Positions 47,773 to 61,325 of a stretch of 64,000 bases of DNA are shown piece by piece (the first letter of the stretch is position 1; each line of letters begins with the position of its first letter). Under the pieces are notes generated by a model. It was given only the letters and a program-made list of their open reading frames with translations. It searched no databases and was not told the origin of the DNA. The stretch lies in assembly GCF_032362555.1 (NCBI RefSeq), contig NC_083517.1:5166001-5230000 (forward strand), in the 5' to 3' direction. The position numbers and the translations under genes are program-made. Source of the stretch: Amyelois transitella. Its lineage: Eukaryota > Arthropoda > Insecta > Lepidoptera > Pyralidae.

Positions 47773-50279
47773 CATTAAAGGTAAAAGAGGCAGTTTTTAA
47801 CCCGAAGAATGGCCTACGTTTAGTTAATGTTACATCTTATAGTAATTTTATGTTTATTATTATCTTCTTTCTTACAAATGACGTGACGGTACGGGATTTT
47901 AATTAATTGACGGACTCAATAGGACATTTGGAAAAAGGTATCTAAATCTGCCGCATACAGTTTTTTTATTACCATAAATGTATTTTTTAAACTGCACTAC
48001 GAATATCAATTTTATTATAGTAATAATATAAATATCAAAGTAAAAATAAGAATATTTATCCATGTTTTTAAGATGTCATATGTTTTTAAATTCATCTTTT
48101 TAAAAAATTACGTTGAATTTTGAAGGATAATGATTATTATTTTTTACATTTTTTGTCTATTAAAGTAAAAAAAATTTGTTTCACCACAGCTCTGCTGTAG
48201 TTTAGTTATAAAAAAGTAAACCTCCACCTTAGCAACAAATGCACGCCATAATTTTAATAAAATCCATAATTAAATTTTACCAGTAATCAGTTGCTAGTGC
48301 CCCTCTAAATTAAAATAATTGAATATCAGCCCTCAGACCATCAGACATTATACGCCAAGAGTTGTTTGTGTCGGCAGAACGTAATAGAGTTATCAAATTG
48401 AACGTTAATATATTCAATTTGTGAACAAAGGCAGCTGGGCGGGGCGTGGGCGGGCGCCGCCCTCGGTTACCTGCTCGGTTTCATCGTATTGACATCATGG
48501 ACGCCTGCCTCATGATTATAGTCAAGATAGAGCCGGATTTAACCAAATAGCCATTGCTAGTGCAGTAATTGTACTAGACTGCATACACGTGATAATAATT
48601 ACTCTCTCCTTTCATAGCGTATTTCTAATTGAATTCTTAGCTGTTATTTTGAAAATTTGCGATCAACAGTATGAAATTAATGATTTTGGGACAGCTCAAT
48701 ATCTTTAAACAAATCAGTAAGAAAAATCACATTTAAAAGAAATTTTGGAAATTATATGTTAATTGAAAAAAGAAAGAAATATTATGTTAATTGTTTTTAG
48801 CTCAATTCCATCCATATTGTCAAATCCCTACTAATATTAAATGCAAAAGTCTCTGTCTGTCTATCTGTTAGCTTCATCCCTAAAATACTTAACCAAATGA
48901 TGAAATTTGGTAAGATATAGGTTACTTCTTACTGCGAAAAAAAAAACAACGCGGACGAAGTTTTCTTAGTATATTTTGGTTACATTTCGCACAAAAATTT
49001 ACTAACTCGCTTCATATTAAAATTAGCTAAAAAGAAACAAATATACAAAGTTGGCATCACTTAAGTATTTCAATTGAATAAAAATCTTTCTAACAGTAAC
49101 TCGGCAATAAGTACTACGGGGAAAGGTAAACTTTATTGCATTGTGAGAAACTGCCCGCGCCGAGTCCCCAAGGAGCGATCGGTTGGTAAACAGCGGGATC
49201 GGGAATCCAGCGGTATTTATTTCCCAGTTCAATGTTTCTTCAATATGTTTTCGAAACATGCTCATATTTCGTTTCGATTGTTTTGGAGTTGGTTTGAATT
49301 CTGTGACTTTATTGTAAAACTACTAAAAAAATATGGAAAATTTGGAAATTTCGTTATAGGTACCGCCCAGTCCATATAATCTTACTATCGAGAATCTAAA
49401 CCATTTTTATTATCCAGTTAAATGTTTTTCGAGATGTTGTCGAAACATTTCGTTTCTATCGTTTCGGAGTTAGTTGAAAGTCATACAAATGAAATTTATA
49501 CATTTCTATTAAAATAATTTAAAAAATAAAACAGATGGGTGTGATTTTTCTTTGATAATATCCAATATATTATTTTTCTCTACCTTATGCGTATTTCATT
49601 TGATCAAATCGGAGATTTTCCAGTGAAAGTTCAAGTCAAGATTACTCAAAACTGACGATTATTATTGGCTGAATAAACCAAAAGAAGTTGTGTTAAGTGA
49701 AAATAACTAGTCTCTGCTTGCCCCATCGGAAATATTATATGCCTTCAGTATTAAAAACAAATATTTTTGTTTTTTTAACACTGTTTCTACAACTAAGTGA
49801 AAAATGCTTTCGGTGCCTACCTCGTCGGAAAAAAGCATGATTGTATGTTATGAAATCAATAAAATTACTAATAAAAATTAACTGCCCAAGCTTGAAATTT
49901 GAAAAATCTTATTAGACGCCACTTCATTAAAACGAATTTAATAAACTGTTTGGAGTTATTTTCGGTCGAGTTCACAATATCCTATATTAAATCGCGGATT
50001 GAGTGGGGGAGGTTGCTATGATACCTCAGAGGAGTTAATATGTCAAAATTCATGGGGGGAAAAGAGACAGAAACTGTTGGGAGGAGTACAGGAAAGAGAT
50101 GGGAGATAGCCCCCCAGGTAGCGGTGGTAATATGCAATCGTGTGGAAAAAGGTGCGCTTGGAGGAGTTATGAGGTGTCACGAGATTTAATGTGAATTCTG
50201 ACAATATAGTCAAAGTTTTGGATCTTAAGTACTTTATCGAAGGTTACAAATGACGAGACTCATCAATCATAACATATAA

Positions 50280-50515
50280 ATACATATGTACATATATATT
50301 GTCACGGTTATATGTACATATATACCTTGCTAGGTATACCAAGCCAACAGTTTTGAAAAGACTGAAAGGCCACATTCAGCTGTATGGCTTTATGATGGAA
50401 TTGACATTCAAATAGTGACAGGTTCCTAGCTCATCGCCTACAAGACGAATCTTAAGTTTATAAGCATATTCCTGAGTCGCCTTTTACGACTTCCATGGGA
50501 AGATATGAAGTGGTT
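50280..50515 (+). repeat. ~230 bp lepidopteran repeat, best full copy
   Basis: Runs from 'acatatataccttgctaggta' through 'aagccaacagttttgaaaag', 'tggctttatgatggaattga' and 'aatagtgacaggttcctagc' to 'gagtcgccttttacgac', ending 'ttccatgggaagatatgaa'. Non-coding and of unknown class; many copies here end beside 'tatgtatgta' runs. Confidence 0.75.
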
Positions 50516-53500
50516 CTATTCTAAAGATAAAATATTAATTCTATGGTAACCGGTCGATCTTATGGTAAGTAAAAATATAGTAAATAAACTTATAGACATC
50601 AAATCAGACAACAAATATTTAAAATGAAAAGATTATATTTACGAATTAAGTGATTTCGGAGACGGAGCGGTGGACGTCAGAAAAACCATAATAATTAGCA
50701 AAACCAAAAGTTGAACTATCCGTTGCTAGGATCAAACCTACTACGGTACGTGAAACTGATCGCTCTGTTTTTGCTTACTGTTTGAAACTTCGAGTATAAG
50801 TACCTACCTACATATTCATTATTGACTTATTTGTCATAGGTTTCAAATAATAGAAGAAAAAAAAGTTTCGGTTTTAACAACCATCTTATAGGTACGTAAA
50901 AGTTATTTTGAGTGAAAAAAAAGTGATATATTGATGGACCTAGCTAAATCAAGTATTTGCGCCCCGATGCGCCTGTATTTCTAATTTCAATAAAATCGTT
51001 AAAGCCGTTTTCAAGAATGTGTGTTCAAATACATGACCCTTAATAGTTTAATATAGGATTAAATATAATCTTTTCATTTTCAATATTTGTGCATCCTTTT
51101 GGTTTTTGTTTGAGACTGTCAGGATTCCTAAGATCTGACCTTTTCTCTTTACCTTTCCTTTTATCCTGGTAAAAAGCAAAATTTCCTTTGGGATTGGTTA
51201 AAAACCTGTATTCTTTTGTAGTCGGCGCTAAATTCGTTGTCGTGGTGATTTGACTGTGCCAGAGTTAGTAGCACTGATATTTTGTTGTATTAGTACAAAT
51301 GATGCACTGCCTTTAATTAAATAAAATATGAAGATATTGTAAAATGGTGTATGTTTTAAATACACATCTGTATAAAATTTCAGCTCACTAATCAACTGGA
51401 TGCATATCAGATAAATGATTGCTCAGCAAAAAATAAAAAAAAAACAAAAAAAATCTACAAAGCAAAATGGCGAATTAGTGTATGTATATCGAATTCACAT
51501 AACCAAACGTATTTATATGTTTAAATAAAAATACACAAGCGTTTTACTTAAAAAAATATTTTTTCCTTCATTGTTTGCATAACATTAAGTACAGTTTATG
51601 AAATATACAGAATCTTAACTTTATCAGCTTCGACCTATTAATGCTTACAATTATTCTGCCTCATTCTCTATCTGAAATTTGCATCGACTGTTAGTAAATT
51701 TTGTTCAAAAGGTGTATTGTTCCATAGAGTGGGTGTATGGGTTTTGAAGTGGTGGTGAGTGGTCGCAAAGTCGATGTGAGCACGGATGGCGATAGATCGA
51801 TAGCAGCTAAGTGCTCATCGGGACGGCTCTTTCAGCTTTTATGCCAGCTTTGTCAGGAGTACTTAACCGCCGGTTACATGCATTAGCGATAGGCTTAGAA
51901 AATATTACAATTTTTTTAAACATCTTTGATTTGTCTGCTCCATAGACTGGCCTGCCTTAAGAAATGCGTAGATATTAGGTAAGTATCTGAAAATGAACTA
52001 AGAAAATTATATATCTTGAATTTCTTACATTAACAACTCTTAACAATCATTGTGCGTCCTGTCGGTATGATTCTTAAAAAGACAATTGACCATTTTAACA
52101 AAAAATAAAATCACATACATGGATATTAAATGAATAGAAAATAAATATCTAACAAAATTTATTATTGTCTCAAAAAAAAAAAACAACTGCCCAGCTCTAC
52201 ATGCTGTAGTGTTTCTGCATGATCTATTATACCATACATCATTCTAGTTATGAGATGCCCTATCTAACCATGCATCGTAATTTGTAGTCAACAAGTCGAG
52301 CATTCAGCAGTTTTAGATGTGTTTAACTGGATTGCCTCCACCCCATTCTCGTTTTGGTTTATGAAAGAATGCATTAATCAAGGCGGCCCTTTTGCTGCGA
52401 ATATTTAGGACAGCAGTTGTAGTTCTTTTTGGTACAATTTTTTAAATGACTAACAGGGTTATAAATATGAATTTTATTAAAATGTAAAATTATAAGATAT
52501 CACTCATAATAACATTATTTTAAAGTAAATCATAATAGACTGATTAGTGTGATGAATGAAAGGGTCTATGATAATTTATACTTGTTCACACGATATTATA
52601 TTTATACTGATGTATGGACTAAAAAGAGATCCATAGTCGTTTAATTTTTAATTTGTAACAGATAAACTTAAAACTACAAGTCTGATTGCTATAAGATTCT
52701 GCACAAAAATTAATAATAGCTTTAGAAAAAATATAAGTTTTTTAACAAAATCTTTTGAAAATAGGCAACACTAAATCTAAACTCAATCACGAATATTTAA
52801 ATTTAGCATAAATCTATCCTGACGTTTATGCAACTTGAGATCCATATAATTTCATGGTGGAAAACCGCGCTCATTGGACCGGGGAAACTTCATTTGAGAG
52901 CGCCACTGTCCGTGAAATGAACTGGCTGGTTCGAAATGGTATTATAACGTCGATCTGGCAATATAATACGAGTATGATGTACAGACAGATACTGATACAT
53001 CTGGCATCAAGTTGGCGAGCAGTGAGGCGGGTCTCGGAACTAAATGACATGAAAGGGGATGCACGTTTGAAGTTTTGTTTTTGAGCAGTGTATGTAAAAA
53101 AGATGAATTCCTTATGAATGAAAAAGTCTCATGTCATACAAATACACACGCATCTAAATCCCTTATAGAAAAAGTCAAACAGCCTCTAATTATAACTTAA
53201 AGGTGTTTTTATTCCTCTTGCTCTTGGCTTTAATTTCGGTCAGTCTTCACCTCTCTGACAAGGAGTTTCGGGTGCACCTTGATCATGATCCTTTTGGGTA
53301 AGTCAGGCTTTTACAAAAAGTGACTCCCGTATGGCCTTTATAACCTTTGTATGGAAACCTAACCCATCATGAACCATGGTAAAAGCTCATGCTGTTTGTT
53401 TTAATAAAACAATACATTGTTATTTCTTAATAATTACTCCAAAATTAAAAAATTGGAGCTTCTGATTATGTAATTACTGTATTTTTCAGAGCTTCCAATT

Positions 53501-53829
53501 ATGTTTGTTCATTTCAAGAATATTTAAGGCATATGAAAATTGAAAAAAAATCTGTCTTTTTTCATTATTTTAGTAAGATTAAACTAAATAAGTATGCAGG
53601 AATCGTGGCAAGTGAGCGGAAAGATGTAGACCTGTTGTAGGTATTTTATGAACAAAAAATTTCGTCGGTCAGAATTTGTTGTACTATATCAGTAGTCATT
53701 TAACTAAACAAAGATGGTTAAAAGATGACCGATTAAAAAATGTGTCAAGGATACGAAGGAACAGATTAAAATCCAATTACGGCGATGTACCTGATATATT
53801 GCTAATCAGTTAGCCCTTACAGTGAGAAA

Positions 53830-54170
53830 AGACGACGTACAGTTGCAAATATGTCTCTTTTGTATGAAATAGTAAATGCTAGACTAAACTGTCCCGACCT
53901 TGTGTCCGAGTTTTGCTATCGAACCCCATCAACTAGAACGCGTCATACAGGTCTGTTCCACGTACTGCTTCATCGCACCAAGTACGCTCAAAACATGATT
54001 ACGACACGTTTGGCTAGTACATATAATGAAAAATTTAGTAATATAGATCGTTTTGCCAATTCCAAATCCTTTAAATCTATACATATAATAAAACAGTAAA
54101 ATATTTTGTCTGTACATTTAGTATTTTTGACTGAAATGGATAGAGGGACACTTAGAATGAATAATATATT
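53830..54170 (+). mobile_element. LINE C-terminal remnant (CR1/Jockey-like)
   Basis: The open frame 53851-54099 reads LLYEIVNARLNCPDLVSEF, CYRTPSTRTRHTGLFHVLLH and R.TKYAQNMITTRLASTYNE, the usual C-terminal tail of CR1/Jockey RTs. Its 3' end matches 44425-44508. It is a different family from the (ATGT)n LINE. Confidence 0.75.
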
Positions 54171-55399
54171 GTTCGTTGCTTAGTGCCTCATTCATTAAAT
54201 AAAGCATGATTTACAGTGTTTATCTGGATCCACTAACTATATATCATTATCGGACCCACTATAAAAAAAATGGCCACATTTCGACGACAGTTCAAAGTGC
54301 CTGTCACCCTTAATGGGAGATTTAAATGCTCTATTTGTTAACTACTTTATAATATGTGCACTCGTTTTTAAAAATCTTCCTGTCATTTATCCCGGTAATA
54401 TTCTCATCTCTCTAAAGAGGATGAAGGATAGAATATTTATTTTGTATATATATATATATTATGATCATGAGCCTGGAATAGGTGAGTCATGTTTTAACAC
54501 GAATAGTCGCAAATCAGACCTCCGCAACCTTTGCAGGAAACTTGGATAATGGGTTAAAACATTAAGTTTTCTTAATGTGCAGATTTTATCACGATGTTTT
54601 CTGTCAGCTTGGTATATGGCCGAGGTAAGTTTGAACCTCCACCGTGTCTCCACTCGCATTAGTTACGGATTTAAGTCAAGCACTTTGATTGTAATACCAA
54701 CGCTCTCAAATATTAGCAGATTGCGTTGCTCTACTTGATATACTATATTTTATAAAATAGCCTCTTAAAATATACAGATCAAATGATGGACTATGGTTTT
54801 GATCCACTCTGCTTAAGAACATATTTTCATCTGGCACTTATCCGTCGGACAAATTCATCGATATACATCTTCTTTCTTATCATAACGAAGTCACTTTGCA
54901 TTTATAAAGCATCGAATACTGGGTGCGCTGGATATATTTATTAATTGATTGCCAGTATTTGCATTTCTTTCTGTTAAATCACTAGGCAAAAAGGGTGACT
55001 ACTTGCTTAGAAAAGACTTGTCTGCCTCGATTTACAAGGCCTTCTTCTACTTCATCGCTTATCCTATTTACGTTTTATGTGGGATAGGTCTAGATTCTAA
55101 TACTTACTTTCGAAGCTGTGCTGTGTTTTTATATAGATAGCATTTTTCTTGGGTATTTTTGTGAAAGATGGATATTTCTATTGGTTAACATAATATACCT
55201 GATAGTGTAAGATAATAGTAAATATGTAGTAAGTAGGTAGGTAGGTAGGACTTATTTCCTTATTTGTCAAAATTAACAGAGTTCTAAGTTGTTATCTGCA
55301 GGTATTTGACAATATATGTATAACAATCTGTAAAATTTAATTTGGTTTATAAAAATAAATCAATTGCTAAAAATATTGTTGCATCAACTCCAGTCTACG

Positions 55400-55700
55400 C
55401 ATGATATAGGTCGCGTAGCGCATACAGGGAAGCTCGTGTAGGTTTATAAATGTAATAAAACATTGCAGAGATTTCCCACAGCAATCATTGTCGACATCTG
55501 AAAATTTTCTGAAAAGTGAAAAACCACGCCCCTTTGCAGGAAGGAGAGGGATTGGCTGCTATTTGACTACGTCCGTAGACGTAGCGCCAATGGTTACGCT
55601 ATGTTCGCGCAGCCGTAGCGGCGCGGCGTAGCGCGCGGGGGTCCGCTACACCTCGACAGACGCTACGGAGGAGCTGCTACGCCTGGAATCTACAAAAAAT
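55400..55700 (+). promoter_or_regulatory. GC-rich promoter and 5' UTR exon of a plus-strand gene
   Basis: A GC-rich island in AT-rich surroundings, with at least seven CGTAGCG/CGCTACG-type motifs on both strands between 55413 and 55682. It ends in a strong donor 'aaaaaat|gtaagtaa' at 55701. The next exon at 56554 has a matching acceptor. Confidence 0.55.
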
Positions 55701-56225
55701 GTAAGTAATATGATAATTTTATTGAAATTATTGATAGAAAATCATGCTAATGTAAAATAGATTATTTTAAAGTGTCCAAATCCTTTTGTCGTTATATAGT
55801 TACGTATATATGTATGTGTACAGCACTGAGGGGTGTCGTTATGTAACCGATATTATAGATATATATATATATTTACAGTATATTTCATGGCAACGAATAT
55901 ATATTTACACAGGTGAAAGTATACAATAAATAGTGCTACAAGATTGTGTTAAAAATATTAAGATTTTCTTAAATGAATTCTTTTTAAGTTTTCAGATTTC
56001 AACTATTATTATGCCTATAGTTATGTAATATAAAAATATGTCTTTAAAAATCTTGCGTAATTTATCAAAAAGATATTAATTTGAAATAATTTTTCCTCGG
56101 TGTTCGACTCGGTCTCATGAAAAATACAGAAACTTAGTATAAGTTCTCAATAGCAAAATTTTGCAGTCAATTATTCATGTATATTTTTATTCTACATTTC
56201 ATTTAAATAATTTAAACATTTTCTT

Positions 56226-56472
56226 GACGGCCTCTGTGGCTCAGCGGTAGTACGCTTGTCTGTGACACCGGAGGTCCCGGGTTCGAATCCCGGTCAAGGC
56301 ATGATGAGAAAAGAACTTTTTCTGATTGTCCTGGGTCTTGGATGTTTATCTATATAAGTATTTATTATAAAATATAGTATCGTTGAGTTAGTATCTCGTA
56401 ACACAAGTTTCGAACTTACTTCGAGGCTAACTCAATCAGTGTAATTTGTCCCGTATATATATATATATATTA
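56226..56472 (+). mobile_element. tRNA-headed SINE
   Basis: Begins 'gacggcctctgtggctcagc' with box A (TGGCTCAGCGGTAG) and box B (GGTTCGAATCC), then a ~170 bp body ('gatgtttatctatataagta', 'cgaggctaactcaatcag') and a (TA)n tail. Same family as 22377-22637. It lies in the first intron of the plus-strand gene. Confidence 0.9.
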
Positions 56473-56553
56473 ACCCCATAAATGCTTCAAAAAGATATAA
56501 TCAGTTTTAAGTAGATATAAGTAAGTTTTATTGCAACATATCATCAATTACAG

Positions 56554-56670
56554 GTGCTAGTAATGTCGGAGTGCTGTTGATGTGGGAAGCCCACGCCCAG
56601 CCATGGAGGGGCTACAAGCCGCGAAGCAGAAGGCTTCAGATCTCTTCGTTAAGAAACCCTTATTGTTCAA
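56554..56670 (+). CDS. First coding exon of a plus-strand gene (partial)
   Basis: Exon with acceptor 'caattacag' and donor 'gtaagtgt'. The coding part starts at the ATG at 56603 and reads MEGLQAAKQKASDLFVKKPL then LF, ending in phase 2. The start is basic and amphipathic with no signal peptide. A five-codon upstream frame (56563, MSECC stop) precedes it and could dampen translation. The protein is not recognised and no further exon was found in the window, so the next intron is long or leaves the window. Confidence 0.6.
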
Positions 56671-56689
56671 GTAAGTGTCTATAACTTTA

Positions 56690-56800
56690 TACATACAAAC
56701 ATTTATGTCTGTATACCTTGCAGGATTGACAGATCCAAAAGCCTTGAAAAGACTGAAAGGCCCAGTTCAGTTGTATTGCTTAATGATGGAATTGAAATCA
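56690..56800 (+). repeat. ~230 bp lepidopteran repeat, fragment
   Basis: 'gtctgtataccttgcaggattgacagatccaaaagcc...gactgaaaggcccagttcagttgtattgcttaatgatggaattg'. Confidence 0.7.
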
Positions 56801-56842
56801 AAGAGTATTAGAGGAATTCCACTTACATTTATAATAGAGTAT

Positions 56843-57011
56843 ACATACATACATACATACATAAAATCACGCCTCTTTCCCGGAGGGGTAGGCAGAAACT
56901 ACCTCTTTCCACTTGCTACGATCTCTGCATACTTCCTTCGCTTCATCCACATTCATAACTCTCTTCATACAAGCTCGGCGGTTTCGGGTACTTTTGACCT
57001 GACCCTTTACC
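56843..57011 (-). mobile_element. Short LINE 3' end
   Basis: The last ~165 bp of the (ATGT)n LINE family, between 7-bp duplications 'agagtat' (56836-56842, 57012-57018). Confidence 0.85.
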
Positions 57012-60000
57012 AGAGTATTATTATTTATTTAATAGAATATATATCTTGATATTAAGGTCCTAGAATATTTAACTCATAGGTTATTTTGAAATTGGTGATT
57101 TAGGTTCATAATTATATAATTTATATTAAGAATAGGCTATACCCAAACAGTCTAAGTCTCAAGAGAAATATACTTTGTAGAATGTTCTATGGCGAAATAG
57201 AAACTGATTTTAATGATTAAACGGCTTACAAAGTGTGGTGGCAAGTAAGGCTTCCTCAAACGGTCGTAATATTGGAAAGTTGCATAACGTCGGCATTCTT
57301 CTCGTTTCGAAACGCTTTTCAAACTGGACTGAAACCTTAAAAATCCAAGAATGGCAACCCGTTACAATAACTATGTTCTACGCAAATTATATTGTTTACC
57401 AGCTGTTTCCGAAACTTCGTCTACCTTAAATCTCGACCTTAAAGCGAGTCCGCCCGCAGAAAGTGTCAGCGTCAGAAAAATATCCCGTTAATTTCCTTTC
57501 CATGGGAATTCCGGGAAATCCTTTCATAGTGGCCTCCTAAACCACAAAAGGAACCTACATGTCAAATCTTTGGACCCAGCTGTTGGGGCTGATAAGTGAT
57601 TAGTTATATTGTCAATCAGTTAGTCAGTATGGCCTCTTATATATTAAAATAGTTGAATTATTCTACGTTACGAGTATAATGGTTTTACAACTTATATCAG
57701 CGACCGTCATAAAATGGAAACCTTAGCTTGCATAACATCCAGTCACCAATTTGTATAAAATAGATTAGCTGTCAACATATGTGCTTTCATATGATATACC
57801 TTATTGAATATCTGTCTTCTTCAAAGTAACGATTCTGGCTATTTATTTGATTTAGAAAGAAATTATTTGTGTTCTTTGTTGCACATAATTTTCTCACTGC
57901 ATCCTTTTCTATATCTGATTGCCACTGACTCTTAAAATATATTTTTGATCAATTTGTTGTGGGATATATTATTTCTATAAACTATTCGTGGAAATATAGT
58001 TCCTGTCCTTGGATTACGTATGTGCTTTCTGTCTACTACACATCAGGTTAATTATATACATTTTTTTTGTAACAAAAATAAACAATTCGTTTTTACGTCG
58101 TACGTTCTCATAGATGAAACAAATAATACCTAATTTAAACTCATAATCCTTACAACTTTATCAATTTTATTTAAGCGGTTTTAACCTTTAACAACTCAAA
58201 ATTTTTATTAACACAAATAAAAAGGGCAGGTAATGTCGACAAAACAAATAATAATTTAGAACAAAACAGTTCACCGTTCCGAAGGAAGAAATCGTAACAA
58301 TACCGAAAGAAACTGGGAGCCGATCGTCGATAATATTGACAGCCGAGTAATACGCGTTGCAATAGAAAATCTTCTCTTCGGGGAGGGCTTCGAAACAATT
58401 CTAACGAGCATATCTGAAATAGGGCCGCCCAAATATACTCAATTGAAAATAAAACACATTTTGTTGTTCAGTTTCTTTAGAAGGATGAAGGATTGCTGAT
58501 CTAAATTCACTTTAATTTATTGTGATCCAACCGGCGAATGCTATGAATATGTTCTCGTTATTCTTTTGTTTTATCCAGCCTTTATACTTTTTAACAAAAC
58601 AATTCATTTTGGCAAATACAATCATAGGATAATTTTATAAGTATCTACTCAAGAGTACCTACACATTGTACTCACAGTAGAGCTGCCGTTTGGATAGTTT
58701 GCAGTTCATCAAAAAAAAAAAACCCACCACAACATACCCAAAACCACTAACATTACAGGGTTTATCAAAACCATGTAATTCTAATAGCGTATAAAAAACT
58801 GATTTATCGTTTTGAGTCAATAAATAATGCGATTAGTTGTCGGAGGTTCGCAGCCCTGTTCAGTGAGGCGGCTGCGCTGCGCTGATAACAAACAGACATC
58901 ATCCGGATTTGTGTCGTCATGCGAACCACCACTGCATTCGGATTGCCCGGAGACGATACTTACTACTCCTCTGTAATTCTCTATTGTTGTGGTTTATTAT
59001 GATTTATGTCAAATTTAGATCGTTTGAATGTACGAAATCAATGCTATAGCAGAATGTCTGCTTTTTCCTCATTTTTTTTGTTACACATTTTGGAGGATCC
59101 TAAATATTCTGTTATCGATTTGTGTCTTAAATCACGTGAAAATGAAGTTATGTTTGACGTTAACAAGTAATAGCTTGTGTCATAGTTTGTTCATTGATAA
59201 AGGCACTGGAACTGAAATAAATATAAATAGGAGTAATAAAATTGATGTCTTAATCGAATGCTCTGATCTCTAGACAAAATAGTTCGTAGCTATTTCCACA
59301 ATAAGGTCATGAAGAAAAATATGTTTTGAGTTTTGAATTTTTATCTTGTGAGTTGGAGTGTCTGGCAGTAAAATGTTTTTGTCTCCTTTTTAACAAATGA
59401 ATATTTTTACGTAACGTTAGTATTCTTCAAGATTTACTAGAAGCTTATTTTGCGGTTTACAAATCTGTTTAACTTATTTCGTTGCTCTCAACAGAAGCCG
59501 CCATTTAAAAAAAAAATTACTTCTGTGGAGTGAGGTGTCAAATTAAAACCGGTATCCGGTCCAACTTGGACCTTTAAAATCACGATAATTTATTTTTTAC
59601 TCATTACTATCATTGAAACTTATATCTATTTCATCTTTATAATATAAAAATTATGTGATTAGTGACCAAAGTTTGCCTCAAAATCTGCCCGAACTGGCCC
59701 ATTAATGGCTAACATTTAAAGCTCCTACGGTCGATTGGGTGTCTATTACTATCGCACGTTCTTACCATGGCTTATAGCTTAGCAGTCGCTAACCAAAGGA
59801 AGGCTTAGATTAGCTCGGTGTCGCATGCAGGATACAAGAGAACAACGAACGGTTGATTAAATTTACTGGAAAGATTCATTGTGAAAATTATCGTTCGTCT
59901 TTGCGTGTATTTATTCGCACCTCTTACTCTTTTGCCCCCTTCCGATTTTGTAAACATTGTTGAGTGTGGTGCCTATAAATTTAAAATTACAGAAATAAGT

Positions 60001-61194
60001 GTTATATATAACATCAAATAATTTTATTTGTAAAAACTTATTTTAGAACGTTTTCCTTAAAACGGTAACATCTACCTTCTTGCATGTTGCTATGGCGATA
60101 TACCTATCTATCTTTTGTGAGTACCCCAAGGTTTAAGCTTATAAATTGCATGGCAAGCGTAGAGGAAGGGTAGCCGGTTCATTATTTAGTCCGTTTAAAT
60201 CACTAAGTCCTTAAAAGACATTAGCAGGCTTTGTACCGTTATCGCAGTACACAAAAGAGATTTAGAACGAGCTGACAGGGGGAGAATCTGTCAATTAACG
60301 CTCGTAATATTTAGCTTACTGTACATTTTAGTACTTGAGAGACAATTAAATTCTGCATTTGAGTCAAATAAATTAGTACTACCTTTTTTAAATAAAATAC
60401 ATAAACATTTCTCCACGTATACGGGTGCAATTTATTTTCTCAGAAATAGTATGTTCGGTTTAATGAAATCAGTATCTTAAAAATTTTAATCAGTTAATTA
60501 CTTAAAAATGCAAAAAATCATAATATTTTAAAAAGAGATAAGAGATACAAATATGTTATTTTTCTATTTTTATCAAAGGGTAATCAACATAAGAAAATAT
60601 CAAGAAACTCTTACATCAAGATGCCCAGGATAGATTCATCTGATAGTTTTATCTACAATTGTATTATTTTATATCCTAGATCACCTAATTGTTATGTATT
60701 ATTTTTTTTTTGCTACATACACACACTTTTTATGCAAACTCGTCAGTTTAGGATGCTCTTGACCAGAAAAGACCCGAGTTGATTAAAGTTACTTTCTTGA
60801 AATACAACTCACATTAACATGTTTTTATTCCGTACAACCTTTAAGCCAATAGTCACAAGACTCGAAATATATATTTAGTTGATTTTGAGATGCTTGTCTC
60901 CAAAAACTTTAATATAATTATCACGATTGTACCTATATTTGAGAATTCAGATTTGAAGAATCTAATAATTTAGCCATTAGTCAAGTAGATGCTATAGACA
61001 ATAAGTGCATTTAGCATTTTTGCCGACGTTCTGACACGGACGGCTAATGAATATACAGCACTCACGCTAATTGTTTCCGCCTATTTGAATATTGCCGGCG
61101 ACAATTACTGGATTGGTCCATTGCTGGCGGCTGCGATCCCTAAATTAATTGCTTCAGCTTGTTTTGTTTTAGTCCCTTAAACCATATTATGACA

Positions 61195-61325
61195 TACATA
61201 TATATTATATCCCTTGAGGATTAGACAGAGCCAACAATCTTAGGAAGACTGAAAAGCCACGTTTAGCTGTATGACTTTATGATGGCATTAAGATTCAAAT
61301 AGTGACAGGTTGTTAGCCCGTCGCA
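61195..61325 (+). repeat. ~230 bp lepidopteran repeat, fragment
   Basis: 'atatcccttgaggattagacagagccaacaatctt...gccacgtttagctgtatgactttatgatgg...agtgacaggttgttagcccg'. Confidence 0.75.

Larger units (their letters stand above)
47280..53820. other. Gene-poor region
   Basis: No supportable host exon. It holds a long foldback (47691-47772), a repeat at 47360-47500 and its relatives, a GC-rich island (48425-48560), interspersed-element fragments (48822-48962), one full ~230 bp repeat (50280-50515), and a 76-codon open frame at 52854 with no recognisable domain. Confidence 0.45.

Noticed and set aside
52854-53084. 76-codon open frame MVENRAHWTGETSFES...
   Set aside because: Codons look fairly even, but there is no recognisable domain and no flanking exon structure; kept only as a note.
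58171-58398. 75-codon minus-strand frame with a Cys/Phe-rich run
   Set aside because: No family resemblance, and it sits in repeat-poor AT-rich DNA; probably chance.
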